Positions 18,075 to 26,408 of a stretch of DNA of 64,000 nt are shown here, piece after piece (within the stretch, counting starts at the first letter, position 1; each line of letters begins with the position of its first letter). The stretch comes from Amedibacillus dolichus DSM 3991 (GTDB taxonomy: Bacteria > Bacillota_I > Bacilli_A > Erysipelotrichales > Erysipelotrichaceae). Made by a program: the position numbers and the translations under genes. Where the stretch lies: NCBI RefSeq assembly GCF_000154285.1, contig NZ_DS483473.1:62001-126000 (forward strand). The letters are read 5' to 3'. The notes under the pieces are model-generated. The model ran no database searches. It was not told where the DNA came from and saw nothing but the letters and a program-made list of their open reading frames with translations.

Positions 18075-18581
18075 ATGAATGCGAAAAAACAAAAACGACT
18101 TTCAACCCTGCTCTATGCTTCTTTGCTGCTTTGGCTTATCTATGCCATCTTGACTTCTCTTATCAGCTTACTTCCACAAACCTTCTTACCGCTTGTATTT
18201 GGGGATACCTTGATAAAAGAAGCGGTGCAAAACTTTTATCAAATCGCTGAATTGATAATAACCGGCATCATCTATTTGCTATGCTTCTACTTTTCAAAAA
18301 GGAAAATACACTCTCAAGCAAATAATCCAACTGCACTAGGCGTCGGCAATATTTTAATGTCAATTTGTGTATGCTTCCTTATCCCCTTTGCATTTACTAT
18401 TTTATCCTCACGTTATAGCATTACCTTGCTTGCAAACTCTGAAGCCGCCTTTTCTTGCTTCAGTGCTACCATCAAATTCACTGAATTTCTACGTCCTTTC
18501 CTTTATAGCAGTATAGCACTCTTTTTATGTGCTTATGGCACGTATTGGTTGGATATGAGCTGTCAAGAGCATGAAAAATAG
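18075..18581 (+). CDS. Small polytopic membrane protein, unknown function
   Basis: 168 residues with four hydrophobic segments (about residues 12-33, 56-76, 92-113 and 140-160) and charged ends, the layout of DUF2975-type proteins, but family membership is only a guess. ATG 18075 follows AAGGAGGAACACTTC. Divergent from the ABC exporter; own terminator downstream. Confidence 0.7.
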   Translation: MNAKKQKRLSTLLYASLLLWLIYAILTSLISLLPQTFLPLVFGDTLIKEAVQNFYQIAELIITGIIYLLCFYFSKRKIHSQANNPTALGVGNILMSICVCFLIPFAFTILSSRYSITLLANSEAAFSCFSATIKFTEFLRPFLYSSIALFLCAYGTYWLDMSCQEHEK

Positions 18582-18600
18582 ATTTCTAAAATAAGCAGTA

Positions 18601-18631
18601 AAAAAGCTGATCACTCCTGATCGGCTTTTTT
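18601..18631 (+). terminator. Intrinsic terminator after the 18075 gene
   Basis: AAAAAGCTGATCA / TGATCGGCTTTTTT stem with CTCC loop. Confidence 0.9.
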
Positions 18632-18695
18632 CACATAGATCCTATATTTAAAAAATATAATCTTCAAAGTATTACCAAAGAAAAAGCTTCTTGTC

Positions 18696-19901
18696 TTATT
18701 CATGAACCGTATAGTATTCTAAGCCAAACATGCTTCTTCTAATACACACTTTTTTTTGATCTCCTATTTCACTTTCCTGATACACACTTCTTGGAACACT
18801 GAACTGTTCTTCTTTCCCATTCCACTGTCCATAAAGATAATAATCCCTTGTCTTTCCGCTACTAATGCTTTTATCGCTAACACGTATGGTTTCATGCCTT
18901 GCCGGTTCAAAGGTTAACAAAAAATTGATTGTAAAGGTACTGCTAAAAGCCATGATAAAGATTGCACAAATAACGGACAACTTACGTGTCAATCTTTGCG
19001 CGATAGAATTTCTCATAGATTTAATCATAAATATCCCTATAAGTATTAGCATGATGACAGCTGTAATTTGCAACAAAGCATTGAAGTTATAATTATAAAG
19101 CTGAGTAAGCGAAAGATTGATGAGCATGGCAATCGCCGCAGCAAAGAACGGTAGCTGCAAAGATTGTTTTTGTCCTTTTTTGCTAATCGTATCAACATAA
19201 ATATACGGATAGTAGATAATATATATACTATAAGTAATAAAAATAACCGCAAGTGAAAGAACAAGCATTGTCTTACCACCGATGATATAAGCTACTACAT
19301 CAGTAAGAAATAAAATCCAGCCTAGTATTTTCAATCTCTTTTTTGTCTTTTTATAATGAAAGTGCGGTTTTTTCTTCGTCATAGAATCCACGGTCTTGTT
19401 TTCACTATCAATAGATTTGTAATAATTTCGCTCGATCATCGTCAAAGTATTCCCATAAAGTGCTGCCTGTTTTTCATCTTCAGCCAACTCTGCAAAATCA
19501 ATCAACTGAATATTTTTCTGCTGCAATATTTCAAACAGAGGATCGAGATTAACAAGCATATTGTCCAAAGAAATCAAACGCTCATACGTTTTAGATATAA
19601 GTGCCATGTGCATCTGATTGTTCAGTGGAATAAATAATAAGCAATGAATATCCGCATAAGGAATATGCAGCGTATTTTTCAACAAATAGTGAAAAGTCAG
19701 TTCTTGATCATCGAGAATAATAACCTGCTTTCGATATGCCAGAAGCAATGCTGCGCCAAGCAAAACAAAAGGAAAAAAACAAAGTGCCGCGATAATATTT
19801 CCCGTAAACAATAAGAAGCCCGTAGGTATCATAAATATCACAACTGTAATAATACCAAGTACCTTGGTAAACTTACTAAGACGAATCACCTTATCCTCCA
19901 T
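18696..19901 (-). CDS. Multi-pass membrane protein, unknown function
   Basis: 401 residues. Two membrane segments (about 14-33 and 36-56) precede a domain (about 60-160, YRKQVIILDDQELTFHYL... ISKTYERLISLDNML) resembling bacterial PH-like domains. A Lys-rich loop follows, then six further hydrophobic segments (about 190-325), and a C-terminal soluble part that ends in RRSMFGLEYYTVHE. ATG 19901 follows GGAGGGAAAAGAAG. No functional motif is visible and neighbours give no clue. Confidence 0.7.
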   Translation of the reverse strand: MEDKVIRLSKFTKVLGIITVVIFMIPTGFLLFTGNIIAALCFFPFVLLGAALLLAYRKQVIILDDQELTFHYLLKNTLHIPYADIHCLLFIPLNNQMHMALISKTYERLISLDNMLVNLDPLFEILQQKNIQLIDFAELAEDEKQAALYGNTLTMIERNYYKSIDSENKTVDSMTKKKPHFHYKKTKKRLKILGWILFLTDVVAYIIGGKTMLVLSLAVIFITYSIYIIYYPYIYVDTISKKGQKQSLQLPFFAAAIAMLINLSLTQLYNYNFNALLQITAVIMLILIGIFMIKSMRNSIAQRLTRKLSVICAIFIMAFSSTFTINFLLTFEPARHETIRVSDKSISSGKTRDYYLYGQWNGKEEQFSVPRSVYQESEIGDQKKVCIRRSMFGLEYYTVHE

Positions 19902-20064
19902 CTTCTTTTCCCTCCTTCTTCCATATATTTCTATGCAATATAGTATCTATATGGTAGCATAGATACCATTTCATCACAATAAGCTGCGTATTTTAACGTC
20001 ATATCAAAAAAAATGTATGACTGGTGGTGCTGTTCACATACTAATGGTAAACGGAGGTAAGAAT

Positions 20065-20796
20065 ATGAATCATTGTTTACATGGAAAGGTAGCCCTTATC
20101 AGTGGCTGCTCACAGGGCTTAGGCTATGAAGCCGCAAAAATATTAGCTGCGCATGGTGCTGATATTTTCGGTATCAGCATCGGTGATGATGAACAGTTAA
20201 AAAAAGAAATCGAAGCTATGGGAAGATCGTATCACTCCATGACTGCCGATTTATCAACACCGGATATTATTCATCAAGTGGTAAAAGAGGCGCTGGCAGC
20301 TTATCAACATATCGACATTCTTTTAAATTTTGCACATGTTCTAAAAAAAGAGGACACGCTTTCCCTTTCCCGCATAGCTTGGAAACAGGCATTGGATATT
20401 AACTTGACGGCTGCTTTTTTCCTTTCTCAAGAAGTAATCAAACAGTTTCTAAAACAAAAGCAGGGTGGAAAAATCATCAATGCCAGTGGTATTTTACCTC
20501 TTGAAGCCGATAGTTATGCCGCCTATGTTGTCGGAAAGGGCGGTATGGAGGCCATGACTCAATATCTAGCATCTGCATTTGCGAAAGATAACATTCAGAT
20601 CAACGCCATTCGCTTTGGCTATATGCAGGAGGGAAGTTCACTTTATGAAGATAAAGAAATTCTCAAAGCAATTCCGGCAAGACGTTTAGGAACCGCAAGC
20701 GATATGGAAGGAGCTTTGCTGCTGTTGGCAAGTGATCAAAGCAATTATATGTGTGGAGCCTGCATTCCTGTCGATGGTGGCTGTTCGATTCGTTAG
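20065..20796 (+). CDS. Short-chain dehydrogenase/reductase (SDR)
   Basis: NAD(P)-dependent oxidoreductase of unknown substrate. ATG 20065 is chosen because CGGAGG lies just upstream and the Rossmann strand VALISGCSQGLGYEAAK (TGxxxGxG-type motif with Cys in the variable part) then starts at residue 10. The active site has NASG (Ser, about residue 138) and YVVGK (Tyr/Lys, about 153-157). The structural NNAG motif is altered to NFAH. The C-terminus (ASDQSNYMCGACIPVDGGCS) is typical of FabG/KduD-like SDRs. Monocistronic and divergent from the 18696 gene. Confidence 0.88.
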   Translation: MNHCLHGKVALISGCSQGLGYEAAKILAAHGADIFGISIGDDEQLKKEIEAMGRSYHSMTADLSTPDIIHQVVKEALAAYQHIDILLNFAHVLKKEDTLSLSRIAWKQALDINLTAAFFLSQEVIKQFLKQKQGGKIINASGILPLEADSYAAYVVGKGGMEAMTQYLASAFAKDNIQINAIRFGYMQEGSSLYEDKEILKAIPARRLGTASDMEGALLLLASDQSNYMCGACIPVDGGCSIR

Positions 20797-20915
20797 TATT
20801 CTTTTTAGCTTCAATGAAATGCGATAATTCTATTATAAAAATCCACGTTTTGTTTACTTTCCTACACAAAGACCACATTCTTTCTTATAATAAATAAGAA
20901 AAAGGAAGTGTATTT

Positions 20916-21257
20916 ATGGAAAACTTTGGCGAACTTATCAAGCAAGCCATAATCGAACAAAACTTAACCCAACGTGAAGTTGCAGATCGTATTCACGTTT
21001 CCCCACAAACACTCAGCGCTTATGTAAATAACCGCCGCTCTCCAAGCCTACAATGCTTTATTGACCTTGTCGATTTATTAGGCCTGCAGGATTCCTTATT
21101 CCCACCCAATATCATCGAACAGCTCGATCTCGATCGATGCAATAAGGAGTATTATAAAATGCTGAAATACGAACAAAAGAAGGTCATTCTCGTGATCCTA
21201 CGCTATTTCGTACAAACCAATCAAAAAGAGGCAAAAGCCTCTATAAAAACAAATTAG
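20916..21257 (+). CDS. XRE-family helix-turn-helix regulator
   Basis: 113-residue DNA-binding protein. Residues about 5-60 are a Cro/C1-type HTH: LIKQAIIEQNLTQREVADRI, then HVSPQTLSAYVNNRRSPSL for the recognition helix. The C-terminal 50 residues are helical with no known sensor domain. ATG 20916 follows AAAGGAAG. Its last codons contain the terminator hairpin of the convergent azlCD operon. Target unknown. Confidence 0.88.
   Translation: MENFGELIKQAIIEQNLTQREVADRIHVSPQTLSAYVNNRRSPSLQCFIDLVDLLGLQDSLFPPNIIEQLDLDRCNKEYYKMLKYEQKKVILVILRYFVQTNQKEAKASIKTN
21227..21242 (-). terminator. Terminator of azlCD, inside the 3' end of the XRE gene
   Basis: AGAGGC-AAAA-GCCTCT hairpin; on the minus strand followed by TTTTT. 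The plus-strand copy encodes the last residues of the XRE protein. Confidence 0.85.
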
Positions 21258-21555
21258 CAAGATAAACCATCACACAAGCCGCAATAGCAACCGTTAGTAA
21301 GCTCTTTTTACGATAAGCCAGATAGATTGCGGTCAAGCAGCCAAGCGTAGCGGCTGCTACCTGCTTAGGTTCTGTTCCTACTGCTGTAAAAATAGCCGGA
21401 AATGTCATTGCACCGAGTACCGCATAAGGAACATAAAAAAGAAACGATTTCACAAACACACTTTTTATTTCCTGTTGACAAAAAACGAGCGGCAGCATAC
21501 GGATCAAATACGTTACAAGTGCCATTACCAATATATAAGGAAGATATTTAAACAT
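21241..21555 (-). CDS. azlD: AzlD-family branched-chain amino acid exporter subunit
   Basis: Small subunit of the AzlCD exporter (branched-chain amino acids or analogues). ATG 21555 gives 104 residues and sits 9 bases after GGAGG; it overlaps the azlC stop by 8 bases. Three or four membrane segments: YILVMALVTYLIRMLPLVF, VKSFLFYVPYAVLGAMTFPA, and a C-terminal helix. The Leu-Pro of RMLPLVF and the PYAVLGAMTFP motif are typical of AzlD. Confidence 0.9.
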   Translation of the reverse strand: MFKYLPYILVMALVTYLIRMLPLVFCQQEIKSVFVKSFLFYVPYAVLGAMTFPAIFTAVGTEPKQVAAATLGCLTAIYLAYRKKSLLTVAIAACVMVYLANLFL

Positions 21556-22261
21556 GTCCATTCTCCTCCACCGGAAATAACCAAGCACATATTGCCGAAG
21601 CAAGCACCGTACATACGATAATCACAAAGCCCGAGCTGATTGCAACCCAATGTTGAAGAAAAGCAAACAAACAGCTCAAAGAAATCGAAAGCAAGAGTAC
21701 CACTCGTATAGCTTTTATTTTTTGTGCCGGTGGAATGATGATAGCCAAAAACATACCGTAAATTGCGATTCCAAGTGCATCACGAATCGCCAAAGGTAAT
21801 ATTTCGCTCGCCGCTCCGCCTAAAAAAGTTCCAAATGTCCAACAAGCAATCGGAAATGTCATAAGTCCCAGCATATACCATTTTCCTATCCGTTCATAGC
21901 GGCTGCTGGATAATGCAAAAATTTCATCAGTAATCCCAAAAGCTATCATCGCTCGCTCGTAAGCCTTCATCTTTTGATCTACTTTTTGCGAAAGTGATAA
22001 CGACATTAAAGCATAGCGCAAATTGATAACAAGCTGCGACAAAGCCAATTCAAACAAACCGGCTTGTTCAATGATAAGGGTCAATGCCGAAAACTGTCCT
22101 GCACTTGTCAAATTGGTTAATGACATGATAACCGCAGCCCCTAAAGGAAGCCCACCGCTAACTGCTGCCATACCAAAGGTAAAGGATACCGAAAGATACC
22201 CTAACCCAATCGGAACACTATCTCTGATTCCTTGTGAAAAACGATTTTCCAAATATTCCAT
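21548..22261 (-). CDS. azlC: AzlC-family branched-chain amino acid exporter subunit
   Basis: Large permease subunit, 237 residues. The N-terminal SVPIGLGYLSVSFTFGMAA and SLTNLTSAGQFSALTLI are hallmark AzlC stretches. About five to seven membrane segments. ATG 22261 follows GAGGTAGGGT. Translationally coupled to azlD (stop and start overlap). Confidence 0.93.
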   Translation of the reverse strand: MEYLENRFSQGIRDSVPIGLGYLSVSFTFGMAAVSGGLPLGAAVIMSLTNLTSAGQFSALTLIIEQAGLFELALSQLVINLRYALMSLSLSQKVDQKMKAYERAMIAFGITDEIFALSSSRYERIGKWYMLGLMTFPIACWTFGTFLGGAASEILPLAIRDALGIAIYGMFLAIIIPPAQKIKAIRVVLLLSISLSCLFAFLQHWVAISSGFVIIVCTVLASAICAWLFPVEENGHV

Positions 22262-22334
22262 ACCCTACCTCATTTGCTTTGAAACTATTATACATGATGC
22301 TGCCAAGCAAGAAAAGATTTCTTTGCCACGCTAA

Positions 22335-22354
22335 GAAAAAAACGTCTTTCGACG
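22335..22354 (-). terminator. Terminator of the niacin transporter gene
   Basis: CGTC-GAAA-GACG hairpin with a T7 tail on the minus strand, immediately after the stop codon. Confidence 0.85.
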
Positions 22355-22355
22355 C

Positions 22356-22928
22356 TTATTTCGTATGAAGAGCAAGCTTGACTTCCTTAACATTAGAAAT
22401 GCTTGAAACTTCTCGACTATGGCAAATAACCTTCCAAACCACAATACTGATAATGAAATCAACCGTACTGTGAACAACTGTACCGATACCGACAAGTCCA
22501 AATACCATATACAGAAAATCATTCACACTTGTTGTACCTACATAGATTGGCAATACAATAATGACCTCACATACCGCATGCAACAAGCCGATTGCCAACA
22601 CAAACAATGCAGTGTGTGCAAAAGAATTTAAAGCATCGCTATGCTTCTTCAAATAATAGGCACCGGCGTATGCCCATACAACATGACTTAAGGCACGTAA
22701 TACGACCGGAAGCGGAAACGCTATAAAAACAAATCCAAGCGTTGTTCCCAATGCAACCGCAACCGCAACACTAGGCGATACAAACATCGCCACCATGATT
22801 GCTACATGAGATGCCAACGTAAACGACATCGGTTCGATCAAAATTTTAATCGGCGCTATCACCGGTATCAAAATACCAACCGCAATCAACATGGCAGAAA
22901 GCACCATGCGTGAAACATTTTTATTCAT
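22356..22928 (-). CDS. niaX: ECF transporter S component, probable niacin transporter
   Basis: Substrate-binding membrane subunit that pairs with shared EcfA/A'/T subunits (not in the window). ATG 22928 follows GGGAGGA with 6 bases spacing; two earlier in-frame ATGs fall on or before that site. 190 residues with about six membrane segments. APIKILIEPMSFTLASHVAIMVAMF and LRALSHVVWAYAGA match the NiaX group as I know it. Two facts support niacin: NiaR is encoded just upstream, and a perfect palindrome lies at this gene's transcription start. QueT/other S-components are less likely alternatives. Confidence 0.82.
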   Translation of the reverse strand: MNKNVSRMVLSAMLIAVGILIPVIAPIKILIEPMSFTLASHVAIMVAMFVSPSVAVAVALGTTLGFVFIAFPLPVVLRALSHVVWAYAGAYYLKKHSDALNSFAHTALFVLAIGLLHAVCEVIIVLPIYVGTTSVNDFLYMVFGLVGIGTVVHSTVDFIISIVVWKVICHSREVSSISNVKEVKLALHTK

Positions 22929-22956
22929 TTCCATTCCTCCCAAGCTTATCATAAGC

Positions 22957-22980
22957 TAACATGTGTCAAGACACATGTTA
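22957..22980 (-). promoter_or_regulatory. Probable NiaR operator (perfect 11-bp inverted repeat)
   Basis: Arms TAACATGTGTC and GACACATGTTA separated by AA, directly downstream of the -10 box of the niaX promoter. The TGTCxxGACA core agrees with NiaR-type operators as I recall them. Position over the start site fits simple repression by niacin-bound NiaR. Confidence 0.8.
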
Positions 22981-22985
22981 GGACT

Positions 22986-23015
22986 ATTATATATTTTATT
23001 TTATAAAAATGTCAA
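22986..23015 (-). promoter_or_regulatory. niaX promoter
   Basis: -35 TTGACA (23015-23010), 18-bp spacer, -10 TATAAT (22991-22986), both consensus. Confidence 0.88.
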
Positions 23016-23016
23016 T

Positions 23017-23064
23017 GAAAAAAGTTCGGCTCCACTGCATATTTATGCAATATTCGTCGAACTT
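23017..23064 (-). terminator. Terminator of the HAD-niaR operon
   Basis: AAGTTCG / CGAACTT stem closing a 29-base loop with an inner TGCATA/TATGCA repeat. A/T runs lie on both sides, so it may act bidirectionally. Confidence 0.75.
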
Positions 23065-23105
23065 CTTTTTTATAAAAGTCAAAAAAACTTTTTCTTTATG
23101 CATCA

Positions 23106-23621
23106 CTAGCCTTTTTCATAAAGGAAGCCTTCTTCCTTTAAAGCATTCAAAACTCGCTGCACCATTTCCTCATCTTTACATTGAATGGTATGTAAATGCA
23201 AGCCACTGGTTAAAGAAGAAAGAGGCTTTGCTTCATCTCCTTGAATACGCTCCATGAACTGCTCAACATCATAGCGTGAAGCAATATGCAGTTTTCCCGA
23301 TAGCTGACCATATACAGCATGCTCCACGATAACATCAAGAACTATCGCTCCTTGATCCACGATCGTATAAAGCTCCTGTGCCAAACGAGAGTAATCATGC
23401 ATAACCGCAACCGTACACAATACCCCTTGCTCCTTTGGTTCCATAACATAGCCTCGTGGTGTCGCAATGATTTGAATACCGCTCGCTCTTAACAAAGCCA
23501 CATCACCTACGATAATTTGTCTGGAAACATGCAGCTGTGCAGCCAATGCGCTTGCAGATAAAGGACGTTTGCTTTGTTGGATCAATTCCAACACCTTTGC
23601 TTTTCGATCACCAGACTTCAT
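23106..23621 (-). CDS. niaR: NiaR (YrxA) niacin-responsive transcriptional repressor
   Basis: Represses NAD-biosynthesis or niacin-uptake genes when niacin is bound. The N-terminal winged helix (about 1-60) contains SASALAAQLHVSRQIIVGDVALLR. The C-terminal 3H domain contains HAVYGQLSGKLHIASRYDVEQF and LSSLTSGLHLHTIQ, with the conserved His residues that bind metal and ligand. 171 residues, normal length. ATG overlaps the stop of the HAD gene (ATGA). The niaX operator next door is its obvious target. Confidence 0.93.
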   Translation of the reverse strand: MKSGDRKAKVLELIQQSKRPLSASALAAQLHVSRQIIVGDVALLRASGIQIIATPRGYVMEPKEQGVLCTVAVMHDYSRLAQELYTIVDQGAIVLDVIVEHAVYGQLSGKLHIASRYDVEQFMERIQGDEAKPLSSLTSGLHLHTIQCKDEEMVQRVLNALKEEGFLYEKG

Positions 23622-24448
23622 ACAGCCTTCCTTTCCGTAAACACAAAGCGTTCAATAGCCTCCGCTACTCCTCCATCATTATGATTGGCTTGCGTAACAT
23701 AGCTGCTTACCGCTTTGATATCATCATGTGCATTTACCATAGCAACTGAAGTTCCTGCCACCTTCAGCATACCGACATCATTGTAATTATCTCCGATTGC
23801 CATTGTCTCCTCCATGGCAATTCCTAAGCTTCCTGCTAAATCCGAAAGTCCAAGTCCTTTATTAACACCTTCTCGATTAAACTCTAAATAGCGCCCACTG
23901 GAAAAGGATACGTAAACACCCTGTGTCAACTCTTTCATACCATCTGCCACCTGTTTCAGATAGTCCATATCCGGCTTTACAAACAACACCTTGATAATTG
24001 CTGTATCCTTTAAAAAATCAATATCTCCTTCGCACTCATCGGCAATAAAATCATATTTCTTTAAGTTTTCTCTTTCATCATCATTCATATTAAAGGAATA
24101 GACGTGATGTTCCGTAAATACTTCTACGCATATTCCAATGCTTTTTCCGTATGCAACTAACTCCTTGGCTTTTGCAAAAGGCAGAGCATGAAACGCTAAG
24201 CGCTTATAGTCCTTACATTCACAAACCATTCCGCCATTAAAGCCGATGATATATTCATTAGGCTGATGCAGCATGCCCAATGTTTCCAAAATAGGTTTAA
24301 TTCGTGTGCAGGATCTTCCACTAGCAATTACAAACTTCACTCCATATTCCTCACGTGCCTTGCGGATAGCCTTCAGATTACGTTCACATATCTTTTTATC
24401 ATCATTCAACAATGTTTCATCTAAATCACAAGCAATCAGTTTAATCAT
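23618..24448 (-). CDS. Cof-type HAD-superfamily phosphatase
   Basis: 276 residues. Motif I DLDETLL (nucleophile Asp near residue 8), motif II Ser in FVIASGRS, motif III Lys before the cap return, motif IV GDNYNDVGML. The large C2 cap (about 85-190) places it in the Cof/IIB family, whose substrates are sugar phosphates, FMN or PLP. It is the first gene of the operon with niaR, so a nucleotide or cofactor phosphate is conceivable but not shown. Ends in UGA inside the ATGA overlap. Confidence 0.9.
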   Translation of the reverse strand: MIKLIACDLDETLLNDDKKICERNLKAIRKAREEYGVKFVIASGRSCTRIKPILETLGMLHQPNEYIIGFNGGMVCECKDYKRLAFHALPFAKAKELVAYGKSIGICVEVFTEHHVYSFNMNDDERENLKKYDFIADECEGDIDFLKDTAIIKVLFVKPDMDYLKQVADGMKELTQGVYVSFSSGRYLEFNREGVNKGLGLSDLAGSLGIAMEETMAIGDNYNDVGMLKVAGTSVAMVNAHDDIKAVSSYVTQANHNDGGVAEAIERFVFTERKAV

Positions 24449-24651
24449 GTTTTTCTCCTTTTTCTATATTAGCTATTATAGCATGTTTTCAATTTGTTGT
24501 TCTTCGCTTGTGGAAAATATATTCAAAAACATATTTACACAAATAATTTTAGCCTATTTGTAAAAAAAGATAACAAAATGATAAAATAAAAATATCTTTG
24601 TAACCTTTCCATCAATAAATTGTATTAACTTATGAAAAAGGAGGGATTGAT

Positions 24652-25122
24652 TTGCAAAAGTGCTTTCATGAGCTATACGAAACATATTCCAATAGCATTT
24701 ATCGCTATTTGCTCGTATTAACACATGATAAAGATATAAGCGAAGAAATCACACAAGAAACCTTTTATCAAGCCTTTAAAAATATCAAGTCTTTCCAAGG
24801 TAAATGTTCTATCTATACATGGCTATGTACAATCGTAAAAAACCGATGAAAAGCATATTATACGAAAAATGCTAAATATACATACGATATGAAGTTAGAA
24901 GATATAGAACAGGTTACAAGCGATATTGATGTTTCCCCATTGTACGAAGCACTATCTACTTTAAAAAGTCCTTATCGAGAGATTATACAGCTTCATGTTT
25001 TTGATGGCTATTCGCTTAAAGAAATCTCGAAGAAATACAACAAATCCGAAAGCTTTGCGAAAGTTGCGTTTCTACGAGCCAAAAAAATGCTTAGGGAGGA
25101 GCTAATGAAAAATGAAATGTGA
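24652..25122 (+). pseudogene. ECF sigma factor with in-frame UGA at a conserved Trp position
   Basis: Starts at TTG 24652 after AAGGAGGG. Region 2 reads ELYETYSNSIYRYLLVLTHD...ISEEITQETFYQAFKNI. Region 4 reads LYEALSTLKSPYREIIQLHVFDGYSLKEISKKYNKS...FLRAKKMLREEL. The frame is the same on both sides of a single TGA at 24847-24849, within IVKNR-UGA-KAYYTK. ECF sigma factors of this type usually have Trp or another aromatic residue at this site, one base away (TGG). Without read-through only region 2 (65 residues) is made. The downstream part lacks its own obvious ribosome binding site. The anti-sigma gene overlaps its 3' end. Either a recent nonsense mutation, a sequence error, or programmed read-through. 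Confidence 0.85.
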
Positions 25123-26023
25123 GATTATACAAGATTTAATTCCTATATATTGTGAGGGTGTTTGCAGTGAAGAAACGAAGATTCTTGTTGAAGCACATAT
25201 CCAAGAATGTGCAGCATGTCGGCAAGAAATAGAAGCCTATCAAGAAATCGAAACAATGGATCTTCCTACGATTGATGAAAAGAAACCCTTTAAAAAAATA
25301 ATCAAAGGCTATCAGAAAAAACTGTTTCTTTTATGCCTTGCTTTCCTTATGATTTTTTTATTGTTTGAGACAAGGATTACCAGCGAATTGATGAAACTGC
25401 GATTTTTAAGCTATGTAACTAGACATTATGCACAATATGATTTGGAAATGACTTCATTTTCTTATGATGACCCCCAAGTGAGGGGCTTTGGGATAGACAA
25501 TGGTTATTATACTGCTAGCTTTCAATCAAAAAATAAGCAAGAAAAGGACATTGCTTTTCAAGTTTATACAGATGGTTTTATATTTTCCATTAAGGATTCC
25601 TATGAGCATCAAATCAATCAAAAATGGAATACACATGATCGTTTAATAAATGCCTATGGTGAAGATGTGAAAAAAGCATTCCTTCGACAAGCGGATTTTG
25701 CTTTACTTGATGCATCTGCCTCTCTTGCATGTATAAGCGATTATTTCGATAAAAATCTAGCTGAGCATTTAAAACTTAATCAAGAATTTGACAAAAGTAT
25801 TGATTCGATCCTGCCAATAAATATTATGCTAACACTTCATGCAACAGAAACGGATATTGAAAATATCCAAACATATACCCAAAATATCGTTAATATCTTA
25901 CATAGCCTCGATTTTTCTCCGCTTCGTTTATCTCTGCGTTTAGAAACAGCAAAACAAAGCTATCGAATCGACAACATTGACTGCACAAAAGATATTGTTG
26001 CACTAGAGCTCATATTAGAGTAA
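25112..26023 (+). CDS. Anti-sigma factor with zinc-finger (zf-HC2) domain
   Basis: Membrane-spanning partner of the ECF sigma factor just upstream; the two overlap by 11 bases. The cytoplasmic N-terminus has a ZAS-type site (YCEGVC, then HIQECAACRQE with the HxxxCxxC zinc ligands). One membrane segment (about residues 72-90, LFLLCLAFLMIFLLF) leads to an extracellular domain of about 210 residues with no recognised fold. The ligand or stress sensed is unknown. Intact, although the sigma gene is interrupted. Confidence 0.88.
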   Translation: MKCEIIQDLIPIYCEGVCSEETKILVEAHIQECAACRQEIEAYQEIETMDLPTIDEKKPFKKIIKGYQKKLFLLCLAFLMIFLLFETRITSELMKLRFLSYVTRHYAQYDLEMTSFSYDDPQVRGFGIDNGYYTASFQSKNKQEKDIAFQVYTDGFIFSIKDSYEHQINQKWNTHDRLINAYGEDVKKAFLRQADFALLDASASLACISDYFDKNLAEHLKLNQEFDKSIDSILPINIMLTLHATETDIENIQTYTQNIVNILHSLDFSPLRLSLRLETAKQSYRIDNIDCTKDIVALELILE

Positions 26024-26132
26024 TCTACATAGCTTTTTATAAGATAAACCGTTTTTGTCAAATGGAAAATGGTAATAAATTAGATAACATATAAGTGAAG
26101 TATAGATTTACACCAAACTGAAAAATGAGTAT

Positions 26133-26154
26133 AAAAAAAGCCTTTACATAAGGC
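26133..26154 (-). terminator. Terminator of tRNA-Leu
   Basis: GCCTT-ATGTA-AAGGC hairpin with T7 on the minus strand, 13 bases beyond the CCA end. Confidence 0.85.
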
Positions 26155-26166
26155 ATTTTAACAAAA

Positions 26167-26252
26167 TGGTGCAGAAGAAGAGATTTGAACTCTCACGCGA
26201 TTGCTCGCACTGCCGCCTGAAGACAGCGTGTCTGCCGTTCCACCACTTCTGC
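26167..26252 (-). tRNA. tRNA-Leu (anticodon CAG)
   Basis: Minus strand. Acceptor GCAGAAG pairs with CTTCTGC, followed by A and CCA. The anticodon stem CTGTC/GGCAG carries loop TTCAGGC. A long variable arm (TGCGAGCAATCGCGT) marks a class II tRNA, and the T loop is GTTCAAATC. CCA is encoded. Confidence 0.95.
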
Positions 26253-26408
26253 ATTTTTTATGTGCATATATCATACACCTTTTTCCCACATTCGTCTAGC
26301 ATAATCCTAAAAATATCCCTGCCACTACAAAAATATTCTATTCCTTTTCCTTGCATTATTTCTGCCGATAAGCTACTATCTCCTTAGCAAAAAAACGAGG
26401 TGATCTGC

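Noticed and set aside
20017-20064. Longer start for the SDR gene
   Set aside because: The upstream ATG has no ribosome binding site, whereas CGGAGG stands just ahead of the ATG at 20065, which also places the Rossmann motif at the usual distance.
24652-25122. UGA as a genome-wide Trp codon
   Set aside because: UGA terminates other intact genes in overlapping ATGA junctions (HAD/niaR at 23618, PHP/phosphatase at 43974) and the sigma gene itself; Trp is written TGG throughout.
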